From: Myxococcales bacterium | Lineage (GTDB): Bacteria > Myxococcota_A > Polyangia > Polyangiales > Polyangiaceae | Assembly (NCBI GenBank): GCA_016703425.1 | Contig: JADJCA010000012.1 | Coordinates: 310,001-374,000, forward strand | Reading direction: 5' to 3' | Length of the DNA stretch: 64,000 bases | Shown here: positions 1 through 7,553 of the stretch, one piece after another | Position numbering within the stretch: the stretch's first letter is position 1 | Layout of the letters: every line of letters starts with the position of its first letter | Made by a program: the position numbers and the translations under genes | The notes under the pieces: generated by a model | Databases searched by the model: none | What the model was told of the DNA's origin: nothing | Seen by the model: only the letters and a program-made list of their open reading frames with translations

Positions 1-1
1 A

Positions 2-574
2 GAGGCCGACAAAACCCCGGCGGCGAAGAAGGCGCTCTACGACTATGTGGCGGCCGGCGGTCGCGTCTTCGCGACGCACTACCACTACACGTGGATCAAG
101 GGCAGCCCCGAAGCCGACGTGCGCGGCGTGGCGTCTTGGAACCCGCCAGCGTCGGCTTACGGCACGGAAGACGATCTCGTCGACACCTCGTTCCCGAAGG
201 GGGCTGCCATGGCGGCCTGGCTCAAGGAGAACGGCGCGTCGAAGACGGCCGGCAGCATTGCCATCGAAAACCCCGCGCGCAACGTGGCGAAGGTCACGCC
301 CGAGGTGGCGCAACGATGGATCTACGCGAGCGACGAGCAGGTGCGTTACTTCAGCTTCAACGTGCCCGTCGGCGCGCCCGCAGCGCAGCAATGCGGGCGC
401 GTCGCGTTCACGGACATCCATTCGCGTGAGCGGCTCGGCGCCTTCACGCTGCCGGGAGGTTGCGATCCTTCTGACATGACGCCGCAAGAACGCGCCCTCG
501 AGTTCTTGCTCTTCGATCTCTCGGCTTGCGTGCAGCCCGACGCCGACAAGCCCGCGCCGCCGCCCATCAAGTAG
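2..574 (+). CDS. C-terminal part of a lipoprotein paralogue (5' end outside the window)
   Basis: The reading frame is open from base 2, so the start lies upstream and only about 190 C-terminal residues are visible. They align closely with the end of the protein at 44121-45557. Shared blocks are GGRVFATHYHY / GGRLFATHFHH, TSFPKG / TSFPKG, NVPVGAPAAQQCGR / NAPVGAKAAEQCGR, RALEF and a C-terminal PPPIK / PPPVIK. The visible part has the look of a class-I glutamine-amidotransferase-like (ThuA-like) fold, but no catalytic residues can be assigned. The next gene, a more distant relative, starts 6 bases after the stop, so the two are probably co-transcribed. The biochemical role is unknown; by analogy with the complete paralogue it is probably a surface lipoprotein. 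Confidence 0.8.
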   Translation, partial: EADKTPAAKKALYDYVAAGGRVFATHYHYTWIKGSPEADVRGVASWNPPASAYGTEDDLVDTSFPKGAAMAAWLKENGASKTAGSIAIENPARNVAKVTPEVAQRWIYASDEQVRYFSFNVPVGAPAAQQCGRVAFTDIHSRERLGAFTLPGGCDPSDMTPQERALEFLLFDLSACVQPDADKPAPPPIK

Positions 575-580
575 CCGACC

Positions 581-1846
581 ATGAAAACATCGTTCATCAC
601 ACGTTCGCTTGCGGCCTCGCTCTTGAGCCTTGCGTGCGCGCAGGGCTGCGGCAGTGGTGAACGCCCCGCCGCGAGCTCGGTGGACGGGGGTGCCCCCGTC
701 GTGGTGGAGACACCCGGGATCAGCTCCGCCATGGGCGCCGTCGCCACGCTTAAGGGGCGCGTGCTCGCGCCCGATGGCAAGACGCCGGTCGCCGGCGCTC
801 TCGTGGCGCTCATGCGAACGGCGCCCGAGGCACCGAAAGAGGGGCTTCGCTGCGAGACGTGCGTTCCCCTCTCGAAGGACACTCCCCACGCGACCTCGAA
901 CGCCGACGGCACCTTCGAGCTCAAGACGTCGACCGAGGGCGCGTTCACCTTCGTCGTGCAAAAGGGAACCTTCCGCCGCGCCCGCGCCCTCGATGTCGTC
1001 TCCGGCGACCAAGAGGTGCCCGCGCTGCTGGCCACGCTTCCATCGAAGACCGATCTGCCCAAAGGAGACGTCATCCCGAAGATGGCCGTCGTGAAGGGGG
1101 AGTGGGATCCCATCGAGCGAACGCTCGCGAAGCTGGGCCTCGGGAAGCTGGTCAAGGGCGAGGCCGACCCAAGCTCGCTCCCCTTCGACGTCTACGACGA
1201 TCCGTCGCCCACGGGACCGCGGAGCGGCGCGCGTCTCTTGGCCGACGAGTCGCTCCTCGCGGCCTATGAGATCGTCCTTTTGCCCTGCTCCGGCAGCTCC
1301 GGCACCACGTGCGACGACAAGCGCGCCATGGACCCGCTCGTGCAAAAGGCCCTTCGCGGCTTCGTCGAAGGCGGCGGTCGTCTCTACGTGACGGACTACT
1401 CCTACGAGTTCGTGCGCCAGCTGTGGCCTGGGGCCGTTTCGTTTCGTGGGGAGACGAAGGACGTCGGCTCGGCTTGTGAGAAGGTCGCCTACGACGCCAC
1501 CGGCGCCGTCAACGACGAGGGCCTATCGGGCTGGCTGTCGGCCATCGGGCATTCATCGGTCACGCTCAAGGCGAGCTGGACCACCATCGACAGCGTGCAC
1601 GAGGTCGACGCGACCGACGCCAACGGTCAACCGGCCAAGATTCCCACGCGCGTCTGGATGAGCGCGAACAAGAGTGACGGGGCCCACCCCGCCACCGTGA
1701 GCTTCGAGCGCGGCTGTGGGCGCGTCCTCTTCAGCACGTACCACACGGCCGGCGAGCCGCTCGCTCCGCTGATGCCGCAAGAGAAGGCGCTCCTCTACGT
1801 GCTGCTCGAGATGGGCGTCTGCATCGACACGAGCGTGCCGAAGTAG
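581..1846 (+). CDS. Lipoprotein with carboxypeptidase-regulatory-like domain and amidotransferase-like C-terminus
   Basis: This is a 421-residue secreted lipoprotein. The N-terminus MKTSFITRSLAASLLSLAC is followed by a second Cys in AQGCGSG, either of which could be the lipidated residue. Residues of about 50-130 form a beta-sandwich insert of the carboxypeptidase regulatory-like type (LKGRVLAPDGKTPVAGALV, then a CETC pair and DGTFEL). The C-terminal half (AAYEIVLLPC, GGGRLYVTDYSYEF, GCGRVLFSTYHT, PQEKALLYVLLEM) matches the architecture of the preceding partial gene and of 44121-45557, though more divergent. It starts 6 bases after the upstream stop, so it probably belongs to the same operon. 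The function of the family is unknown; an extracellular binding or structural role is inference only. Confidence 0.85.
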   Translation: MKTSFITRSLAASLLSLACAQGCGSGERPAASSVDGGAPVVVETPGISSAMGAVATLKGRVLAPDGKTPVAGALVALMRTAPEAPKEGLRCETCVPLSKDTPHATSNADGTFELKTSTEGAFTFVVQKGTFRRARALDVVSGDQEVPALLATLPSKTDLPKGDVIPKMAVVKGEWDPIERTLAKLGLGKLVKGEADPSSLPFDVYDDPSPTGPRSGARLLADESLLAAYEIVLLPCSGSSGTTCDDKRAMDPLVQKALRGFVEGGGRLYVTDYSYEFVRQLWPGAVSFRGETKDVGSACEKVAYDATGAVNDEGLSGWLSAIGHSSVTLKASWTTIDSVHEVDATDANGQPAKIPTRVWMSANKSDGAHPATVSFERGCGRVLFSTYHTAGEPLAPLMPQEKALLYVLLEMGVCIDTSVPK

Positions 1847-1868
1847 GGCGACGTCGCCTCACCTCGAA

Positions 1869-1889
1869 GCCGGTCAGTCGGTGACCGGC
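1869..1889. terminator. Candidate bidirectional terminator hairpin
   Basis: GCCGGTCA and TGACCGGC form a perfect 8-bp stem around a 5-nt loop. The hairpin sits between two convergent genes and overlaps the last codons of the minus-strand citrate synthase. There is no T-tract, so intrinsic termination is only a suggestion. Confidence 0.4.
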
Positions 1890-3154
1890 GGCACGCCGAC
1901 GTAACGAGCCCGCGGCCGCAGCACGAAGCCGGCCTTGCGCTGCTCGAGGGCGTGCGCCACCCAGCCTGCCGTGCGCCCCAGGACAAAGATCAGGGACGCC
2001 GAGCCGGAAGGGGCGCCGATGCTCTCGCAGGCGAGCACGAGGGCGAGGTCCACGTTGGGGTGATGCTTGCGTGCCCTCATGTGAGCGACGAGCGCCCGAA
2101 GGACACGCGCCGAGTCGGACGGTCCCTTGGGAGCCGCGCGCGCGCGCTCAAGCGCGAGGAGCGGGGGTGCCCGCGGATCGCCGCCCGGGTAGAGCGGATG
2201 ATCGAAGCCGAAGACTTGCTCGCCGCGGGACAAGCGCTCCAGAGCGACGCGCGGCACGTTTCGTGGGTCGCCGATGGCCTCGGCGAGGGCGTAGACGCGG
2301 TCGGCTGCCGCACCGTGTTCGGGTCCTGCCGCCGTGGCCAGCGCCGCCACGAGCGTAGAGTAGAGGTCGGCGCCGGTGGATGCGGCCACCCGCGCAGCGA
2401 AGCTCGAGGCGTTGAGCTCGTGGTCGGCCACGAGGACCAGCATAAGATCGAGTGCGCCGTGTACCGCCGGCGTCGGGCGAAGGCCGAGCCCCGCCGCGAG
2501 GCGGCCCGCGAACGTCGGCGCGTCGCTCTCGCGGCCGAGGCTCGCCAGCGCCATGAGGAGCTTGCGGGCCCGAGCCCAATCGTCGACTTCGGTGCCGTGG
2601 ACCCGAGCGTCATCGGCGAGCGCCGCGCGGGCCATCGTCTTCCAGAGCGTCGGGAATCGCTCGAGCGCGCCCAGCGACGCCGTGGGGAGCGCGACCGCCC
2701 GCTCCGCGCTGCGGCCGGCTGCCAGCTTGGACCGGCGCCGCGGCGACTCCCACCGCGGTGACTCGGCGGGAAGGACACCGGTCCACAAGAGCTCGGCGCA
2801 GCGTTCGAAGGAGGTGCCGCGCGCCGCGAGATCAACGGCGGCGTAGCCGCGGTAGATCGGCCCGTTGAGACCGATGGCGGTGATCGCCGAGTCGAGCACC
2901 GGCTCACCCCACCTTAGTGCACCGGCGGCGACGGCCGCGTGGCCGGCGCGAGCCGTGCTCCGGGCGCGAAGCCGCTCCACTTCGCTCGTCGCGTACCGGC
3001 TGCCCTTGCTGCGCGCCTCGCCGTGGCTCACCAAGAGCCCTCGGCTCACGTACGCGTAGAGCGTCTCCTTGCGGACACCCAGCAAGCGCGCGGCGGCGGA
3101 CGCCGAGAGGAAGGCTTCATGGATGGTTGAATCAACATTGATTCGTCGCGCCAT
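1874..3154 (-). CDS. Citrate synthase family protein with N-terminal helix-turn-helix
   Basis: About 426 residues. Residues 15-42 (FLSASAAARLLGVRKETLYAYVSRGLL region) are a MerR-type or excisionase-type helix-turn-helix, followed by a citrate-synthase fold. Recognisable parts are DHELNASSFAARVAASTGAD, the degenerate catalytic-His segment AGPEHG (usually GPLHG), GFDHPLYPGGDPR in place of GHxxYKxxDPR, and HPNVDLALV with Asp retained. Condensation of oxaloacetate with an acyl-CoA is the family reaction. The DNA-binding module and altered active-site segments suggest a regulatory or altered-specificity enzyme. The ATG at 3154 is chosen because it lies next to the divergent citrate synthase. An in-frame extension to 3265 would run into that gene. 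Confidence 0.85.
   Translation of the reverse strand: MARRINVDSTIHEAFLSASAAARLLGVRKETLYAYVSRGLLVSHGEARSKGSRYATSEVERLRARSTARAGHAAVAAGALRWGEPVLDSAITAIGLNGPIYRGYAAVDLAARGTSFERCAELLWTGVLPAESPRWESPRRRSKLAAGRSAERAVALPTASLGALERFPTLWKTMARAALADDARVHGTEVDDWARARKLLMALASLGRESDAPTFAGRLAAGLGLRPTPAVHGALDLMLVLVADHELNASSFAARVAASTGADLYSTLVAALATAAGPEHGAAADRVYALAEAIGDPRNVPRVALERLSRGEQVFGFDHPLYPGGDPRAPPLLALERARAAPKGPSDSARVLRALVAHMRARKHHPNVDLALVLACESIGAPSGSASLIFVLGRTAGWVAHALEQRKAGFVLRPRARYVGVPPVTD
3129..3144. promoter_or_regulatory. Perfect inverted repeat at the divergent citrate synthase start sites
   Basis: GAATCAA-CA-TTGATTC is a perfect 7+7 bp inverted repeat with a 2-bp spacer. It lies inside the first codons of the minus-strand HTH-citrate synthase and about 40 bp upstream of the plus-strand citrate synthase. 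It is notably AT-rich for this DNA. Its symmetry and place fit an operator, perhaps for the HTH domain encoded on top of it; this is inference. Confidence 0.4.
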
Positions 3155-3184
3155 GGCCCCAGCATAGGAGGCGTGGAGGCGCAC

Positions 3185-4312
3185 ATGCACGAAGACGCAA
3201 GACAAGACGGACGCGTGGCGGAAGGACTCGAGGGAATCGTCGTGACGAAAACGCGCACATCGCACGTCGATGGCACCGGCGGTCGGCTCGTCGTGGCGGG
3301 GCGCGACATCGAGGCGTTGGCCCGCGAGGCCACCTTCGAGGAGGCCGTTTGCGCCTTGTGGTCCACCGTGGGCCTCCCGGTGGAGGGCAGGGAAGCGCTC
3401 CGCGCGGAGGTCGCCGAGGGGCGCGCGCAGGCCTTTCCGCTGTTCGTGAGCGACGCGAGCGAGGTGCCTCGGGACGCCATGGACGCGCTCCGCGCGGGGT
3501 TGGCGCGGCTACCGGAGGCGTTCACGGTGCGGCCCGCTTGGCTCGTCGGGGCCGTCGGCGCCCTCGCGGCGCTGCACGCGCGCCGCGTGAGCGGTCAAGA
3601 GCCCATTGCACCACGAAGGGGAGCCGATCACGCGACGGACCTGCTTTCCATGGCCGGCCTCCCCGATGACGCGGCGTCCGCGAAGGCGCTCGGCGCGTAC
3701 CTCGTCACGGTGATGGACCACGGCCTCAACGCGTCGACCTTCGCTGCGCGCGTCGTCGCCTCCACCGGGAGCGATCTCGTCTCGGCGGTCGTGGCCGGCG
3801 TGGGCGCCCTCAAGGGGCCGCTCCACGGCGGAGCGCCGGGCCCCGTCCTCGACATGCTCGACGCCATCGGCGTGCCGGAGCGAGCCCTCGCCTGGCTCAC
3901 CGGCGAGCTTGAGGCGAAGCGTCGCATCATGGGCATGGGCCATCGCATCTACCGCGTGCGCGATCCGCGCGCCGCGGTGCTCGAAGAAGCGCTCGCGGTG
4001 CTCGAAGGGGCGCGCGGCGACCCGCGCGCTGTCGGGCGTCTTGCCTTGGCGCGGGCCGTCGAGAAGGTCGCCAAGAGCGCCCTTGGCGCGCGCTACCCCG
4101 ATCGTCCGCTGGCCGCGAACGTCGAGTTCTATACGGCCGTCTTGCTCGACGCGTTGAGTCTGCCGCGGACCGAGTTCTCCGCCATGTTTGCCGCCGGTCG
4201 CGTCGCCGGGTGGTGCGCGCACGTGGCCGAGCAGCGAAAGACCGGTCGACTCCTTCGGCCCGATTCAACGTACATCGGCGCGTGGCCGAGCGAGCTTGCC
4301 CGAGAGGCGTGA
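3185..4312 (+). CDS. Citrate synthase / 2-methylcitrate synthase family enzyme
   Basis: About 375 residues covering a complete citrate-synthase fold. Active-site segments are well kept: GPLHGGA (catalytic His), MGMGHRIYRVRDPR (second His and CoA-site region) and NVEFYTAVLLD, where Glu stands in for the usual Asp, as in some short bacterial citrate and methylcitrate synthases. It would condense acetyl-CoA or propionyl-CoA with oxaloacetate in the cytosol. ATG 3185 has GGAGG at 3175-3179 with 5-nt spacing. A GTG at 3173 is also in frame but is too close to its own AGGAGG. The gene is divergent from the HTH-fused paralogue, with only 30 bp between starts, so the two probably share a control region. 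Citrate versus methylcitrate specificity cannot be told from sequence. Confidence 0.9.
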   Translation: MHEDARQDGRVAEGLEGIVVTKTRTSHVDGTGGRLVVAGRDIEALAREATFEEAVCALWSTVGLPVEGREALRAEVAEGRAQAFPLFVSDASEVPRDAMDALRAGLARLPEAFTVRPAWLVGAVGALAALHARRVSGQEPIAPRRGADHATDLLSMAGLPDDAASAKALGAYLVTVMDHGLNASTFAARVVASTGSDLVSAVVAGVGALKGPLHGGAPGPVLDMLDAIGVPERALAWLTGELEAKRRIMGMGHRIYRVRDPRAAVLEEALAVLEGARGDPRAVGRLALARAVEKVAKSALGARYPDRPLAANVEFYTAVLLDALSLPRTEFSAMFAAGRVAGWCAHVAEQRKTGRLLRPDSTYIGAWPSELAREA

Positions 4313-4336
4313 ACCGAACCGAGGTACGCTCGCCGC

Positions 4337-5506
4337 GTGCTCTTGGCCCAAGACCTCGCGCGCCGTCAGCTCGAGCGCGACCGCGCGCGGTCGCGTCGCT
4401 TCCCGTTCCTCGGCGATCGCAAGCTTGAGCGCATGGCGCGTTCGCCGCTCGCGTACCTGCGCGGCGCCGCGCCGCTCTTCTACGAAGCGCTCGCCGAGAT
4501 GCCGTCCTTGGCGGAAGGACCGAAGGGTCGCGGCACGATCGTCGGTGACATGCACATCGAGAACTTCGGCGCGTACCGCGACGAGCGCGACGCCGTGGCC
4601 TTCGACTTGAACGACTTCGACGAGGCGGTTTCGGGGCCTCACCACCTCGACGTGCTCAGGCTCGTGACGAGCCTCGTGTTGGCGGGGCGCACGATGGGGT
4701 TTGATGGACGCGTGGCGCTTTCGCTCGCGCGAGGGCTCGCCCAGGAGTATTCGGCCGTGGCCGTGGAAGGTGGACCCGTGAGCAAGCTGCCCTTGCCGGT
4801 GGAACGCCTCATCTCGAAGGTGAAGACGCGCACCAAGCGCGCGCTGCTCGACGCGCGCACGGCGCGAACCGCGAGCGGTCGGCGCTTCTTGCGCGGTGAG
4901 CGTTACGTGGAACTCGACGCTCGCATGGCCAAACGCGCGCGGAAGGCCTTCCGCGAGGCCACGCAAGATTGGCCCGGCGGCGAGGCCGCTTACGAGGTCG
5001 TCGATCAGGCCTTTCGCGTTGCCGGGACAGGCAGCCTCGGCCTCCTTCGCGTCGCGATCCTCGCGCGCGGCAAGGGCGGTGTCGATGACGCCTGGATCTT
5101 CGACATGAAGGAGCAGGGGGTGCCCTCGGCGACGCTGCTCCTTGGCAAGAGGTCCGCCGGCAAGGGCGAGCCGGCGGCGCGCGTGGCGGCGGCGGCGCGC
5201 GCAAGCCTCAGGAGTCCACCGCGGCAGATCGCTACGACGACGCTCGATGGCACGTCGATGTTCGTGCGCCGCCTCTCGCCCCAGGAAGACAAGCTCGACC
5301 TCCGCCGCATCGAGGCGCCGGACCTCGCGCCCTTGGCGCGGCACCTTGGCGGCCTCCTCGGCCGCGCCCACGCCCGCGGCAAGGAGCGCCGCCTCGTGCC
5401 GTGGAAGGCGCAAGACATCGAGGATCTCCTCGATCGCGCGAGCTTTCTCTCGGGCCTCCACGAGGCCGCCTACCTGGCCATGTGCCGTGAGCTCAACCGG
5501 CCCTAG
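4337..5506 (+). CDS. DUF2252 family protein
   Basis: 389 residues, GTG start. The central block GDMHIENFGAYRDERDAVAF followed by DLNDFDEAVSGPHHLDVLRL is the hallmark of DUF2252. Its H-x-x-N and D-x-N-D-F-D pattern recalls the catalytic and metal-binding loops of aminoglycoside-phosphotransferase-like kinases. Later elements are the GSLGLLR region and, near the C-terminus, GGLLGRAHARG. A phosphotransferase activity is inferred from this resemblance; no substrate is known. It starts 24 bases after the citrate synthase stop on the same strand and may be co-transcribed with it, with the ABC exporter 50 bases downstream. Confidence 0.85.
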   Translation: MLLAQDLARRQLERDRARSRRFPFLGDRKLERMARSPLAYLRGAAPLFYEALAEMPSLAEGPKGRGTIVGDMHIENFGAYRDERDAVAFDLNDFDEAVSGPHHLDVLRLVTSLVLAGRTMGFDGRVALSLARGLAQEYSAVAVEGGPVSKLPLPVERLISKVKTRTKRALLDARTARTASGRRFLRGERYVELDARMAKRARKAFREATQDWPGGEAAYEVVDQAFRVAGTGSLGLLRVAILARGKGGVDDAWIFDMKEQGVPSATLLLGKRSAGKGEPAARVAAAARASLRSPPRQIATTTLDGTSMFVRRLSPQEDKLDLRRIEAPDLAPLARHLGGLLGRAHARGKERRLVPWKAQDIEDLLDRASFLSGLHEAAYLAMCRELNRP

Positions 5507-5557
5507 AGACGTTCCGCGGGGCGTTCGTAGGCAAGAACCCGCGCAAGAAGGATTCGA

Positions 5558-7432
5558 TTGAGCTGGCTTGATTCGCTGAGGCACAACTTCTCTCACACGC
5601 CGCGCACCTTGCGCTTCGTGTTTCGGTCAGCGCCCCGCATGACGTTCGTGCTCTTCGCGCTGACGGGCCTCGGCGCGGCGCTACCGCTCGGTATCGCGTG
5701 GGCCGGCAAGGGCATCGTTGACGCCGTCGTGGCGAAGAGCGCCGCCGGGACGGCGCGCTTCATAGGTATCGAGCTCGCCTTCGTCGCGGCGTTGGCCTTG
5801 AGCTCGCAGGGCATGTCGCTCCTCCGTTCGACGCTCGGCGCGCGTCTGAGCCTCGACGTGAACCTCGCCATCTTGGACAAGGCGCTCACCCTCGAGCTTC
5901 GCCACTTCGAAGATCCCGAGCTCTACGATCGCCTCACGCGGGCGCGGCGCGAGGCGTCGGTGCGTCCGCTCTCGCTGGTCATGAAGGTGTTCCAGCTCGC
6001 GCAGAGCGTCCTAACGCTAGCCGGCTACGTCTTCTTTCTCGTGCACTTCAGCGCCTGGGCCGTCCTCGTGCTCCTCGTTGCGGCGGTGCCTGCGGCCGTC
6101 GCCGAGTTGAAGTTCTCCGCACAAGCGTTTCGGCTCCGCAACTGGCGCTCGCCGGAGGCGCGTCGGCTCATGTACCTCGAATACGCGCTCGCCAACGACG
6201 CTCATGCCAAAGAGGTGAAGCTGTTCGGCCTCGGGCCGCTGCTCTTCGGTCGCTACAAGACGCTCGGCGAGTCGTTCTATGAGGAAGACAAGCGCCTTGG
6301 CTGGCGACGCGCCGCTTGGGCTTACGTGTTGTCGCTCCTCGCCACGGGGGCCTTCTACGGCGCCTACGCGGCCATGGCGACGGGCGCGGCGCTCGGCAAG
6401 ATGACGCTCGGCGAGATGACGCTCTACATGGTGGCGTTTCGGCAGGGGCAGCAGTCGTTCCAGTCGGTGCTCGGCGCATTCGGAGGCATGGTCGAGGACA
6501 ACCTCTACATGTCGAACCTCTTCTCGTACCTCGAGATGCCGAGCCAGACGTCGAACCAAACCGGGCAAACGCCAGCGTTGCCGGAAGGCGCGCGTCCCGC
6601 CGATGCGACCGAGCGCGGCATTCGCTTCGAAAGCGTGGGCTTTCGCTACCCCGGGCGCGACGAACCGGCCTTGGCCGACGTGAACCTCTTCGTGCCGGCG
6701 GGCCAGAGCTTGGCGCTCGTCGGGCAAAATGGCGCCGGCAAGACGACGTTCATCAAGCTCCTGACGAGGCTCTACACGCCGACGGAAGGACGCATCCTCC
6801 TCGATGGTCGTGATCTTCGCGATTGGGACGAAGACGAGCTCCGGCAGCGCATCGGCGTCATCTTTCAAGACTTCAACCAATACCAATTCACGGTCCGCGA
6901 AAACGTCGGCTTCGGAAGCGTGGGGCAGCTCGACGACGATGGTCAGATTCAGAGAGCCATCGACAGTGGCGGCGCCGACGAGGTCGTGTCGTCGCTCAAA
7001 GAGGGCCTCGCGACGGGGCTTGGTCGTTGGTTCAAAGGCGGCGTCGAGCTCTCCGGTGGCCAATGGCAGAAGATCGCGCTCGCGCGCGCGTTCATGCGCG
7101 AGAAGGCCGACATTTTAGTCCTCGACGAGCCAACGGCGGCGCTCGACGCGGAAGCCGAGCATGGCATCTTCGAGCGCTTCCGCGCCCTCACCAAGGGCCG
7201 CACGAGCATCCTCATCTCGCACCGGTTTCCCACCGTGAAGATGGCCGATCGCATCGTCGTCATTGAGCGTGGTCACGTCCTCGAGATGGGCACGCACGAG
7301 GAGTTGGTCCGCAAGGGAGGACGGTACGCGACGCTGTATCGACTCCAGGCGGCCGGCTACGCGGATGCGGCCTTGGAGCCAACGCCGCGAAGTGAAGGCG
7401 CTGCGCCGGTGCAGGCGCCGCCGCACGGCTGA
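5558..7432 (+). CDS. ABC exporter, fused permease and ATP-binding protein
   Basis: 624 residues. An N-terminal six-helix exporter-type membrane domain spans about residues 25-300. The nucleotide-binding domain follows, with Walker A GQNGAGKT (389-396), signature LSGGQ (498-502), Walker B ILVLDEP (Asp523, Glu524) and H-loop ISHRF. The start is TTG at 5558 with AAGGA 5 bases upstream. There is no N-terminal C39 peptidase domain, so it is not a leader-cleaving bacteriocin exporter of the classical kind. It probably works as a homodimer; the cargo is unknown. The upstream DUF2252 gene is on the same strand. Confidence 0.93.
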   Translation: MSWLDSLRHNFSHTPRTLRFVFRSAPRMTFVLFALTGLGAALPLGIAWAGKGIVDAVVAKSAAGTARFIGIELAFVAALALSSQGMSLLRSTLGARLSLDVNLAILDKALTLELRHFEDPELYDRLTRARREASVRPLSLVMKVFQLAQSVLTLAGYVFFLVHFSAWAVLVLLVAAVPAAVAELKFSAQAFRLRNWRSPEARRLMYLEYALANDAHAKEVKLFGLGPLLFGRYKTLGESFYEEDKRLGWRRAAWAYVLSLLATGAFYGAYAAMATGAALGKMTLGEMTLYMVAFRQGQQSFQSVLGAFGGMVEDNLYMSNLFSYLEMPSQTSNQTGQTPALPEGARPADATERGIRFESVGFRYPGRDEPALADVNLFVPAGQSLALVGQNGAGKTTFIKLLTRLYTPTEGRILLDGRDLRDWDEDELRQRIGVIFQDFNQYQFTVRENVGFGSVGQLDDDGQIQRAIDSGGADEVVSSLKEGLATGLGRWFKGGVELSGGQWQKIALARAFMREKADILVLDEPTAALDAEAEHGIFERFRALTKGRTSILISHRFPTVKMADRIVVIERGHVLEMGTHEELVRKGGRYATLYRLQAAGYADAALEPTPRSEGAAPVQAPPHG

Positions 7433-7553
7433 GCCGCGCGACCTTTTGCACCGCTTCGAATGGACTCCGCGGGATCCACGGGCGCCACGCCCCGCGCAGA
7501 AAGCGCCCGCGTAGGCCGGTGGTCGCTGGCCTGCGCTTTGCTTCAGGCGCCCC

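Noticed and set aside
2..1846. Genes at 2-574 and 581-1846 as one gene split by a frameshift
   Set aside because: Each ends in its own complete family C-terminus, and the second has its own signal peptide and full domain set.
5558..7432. This ABC exporter as the transporter for the two double-glycine-leader proteins
   Set aside because: It lacks the N-terminal C39 peptidase domain needed to cut such leaders and is 35 kb or more from either substrate.
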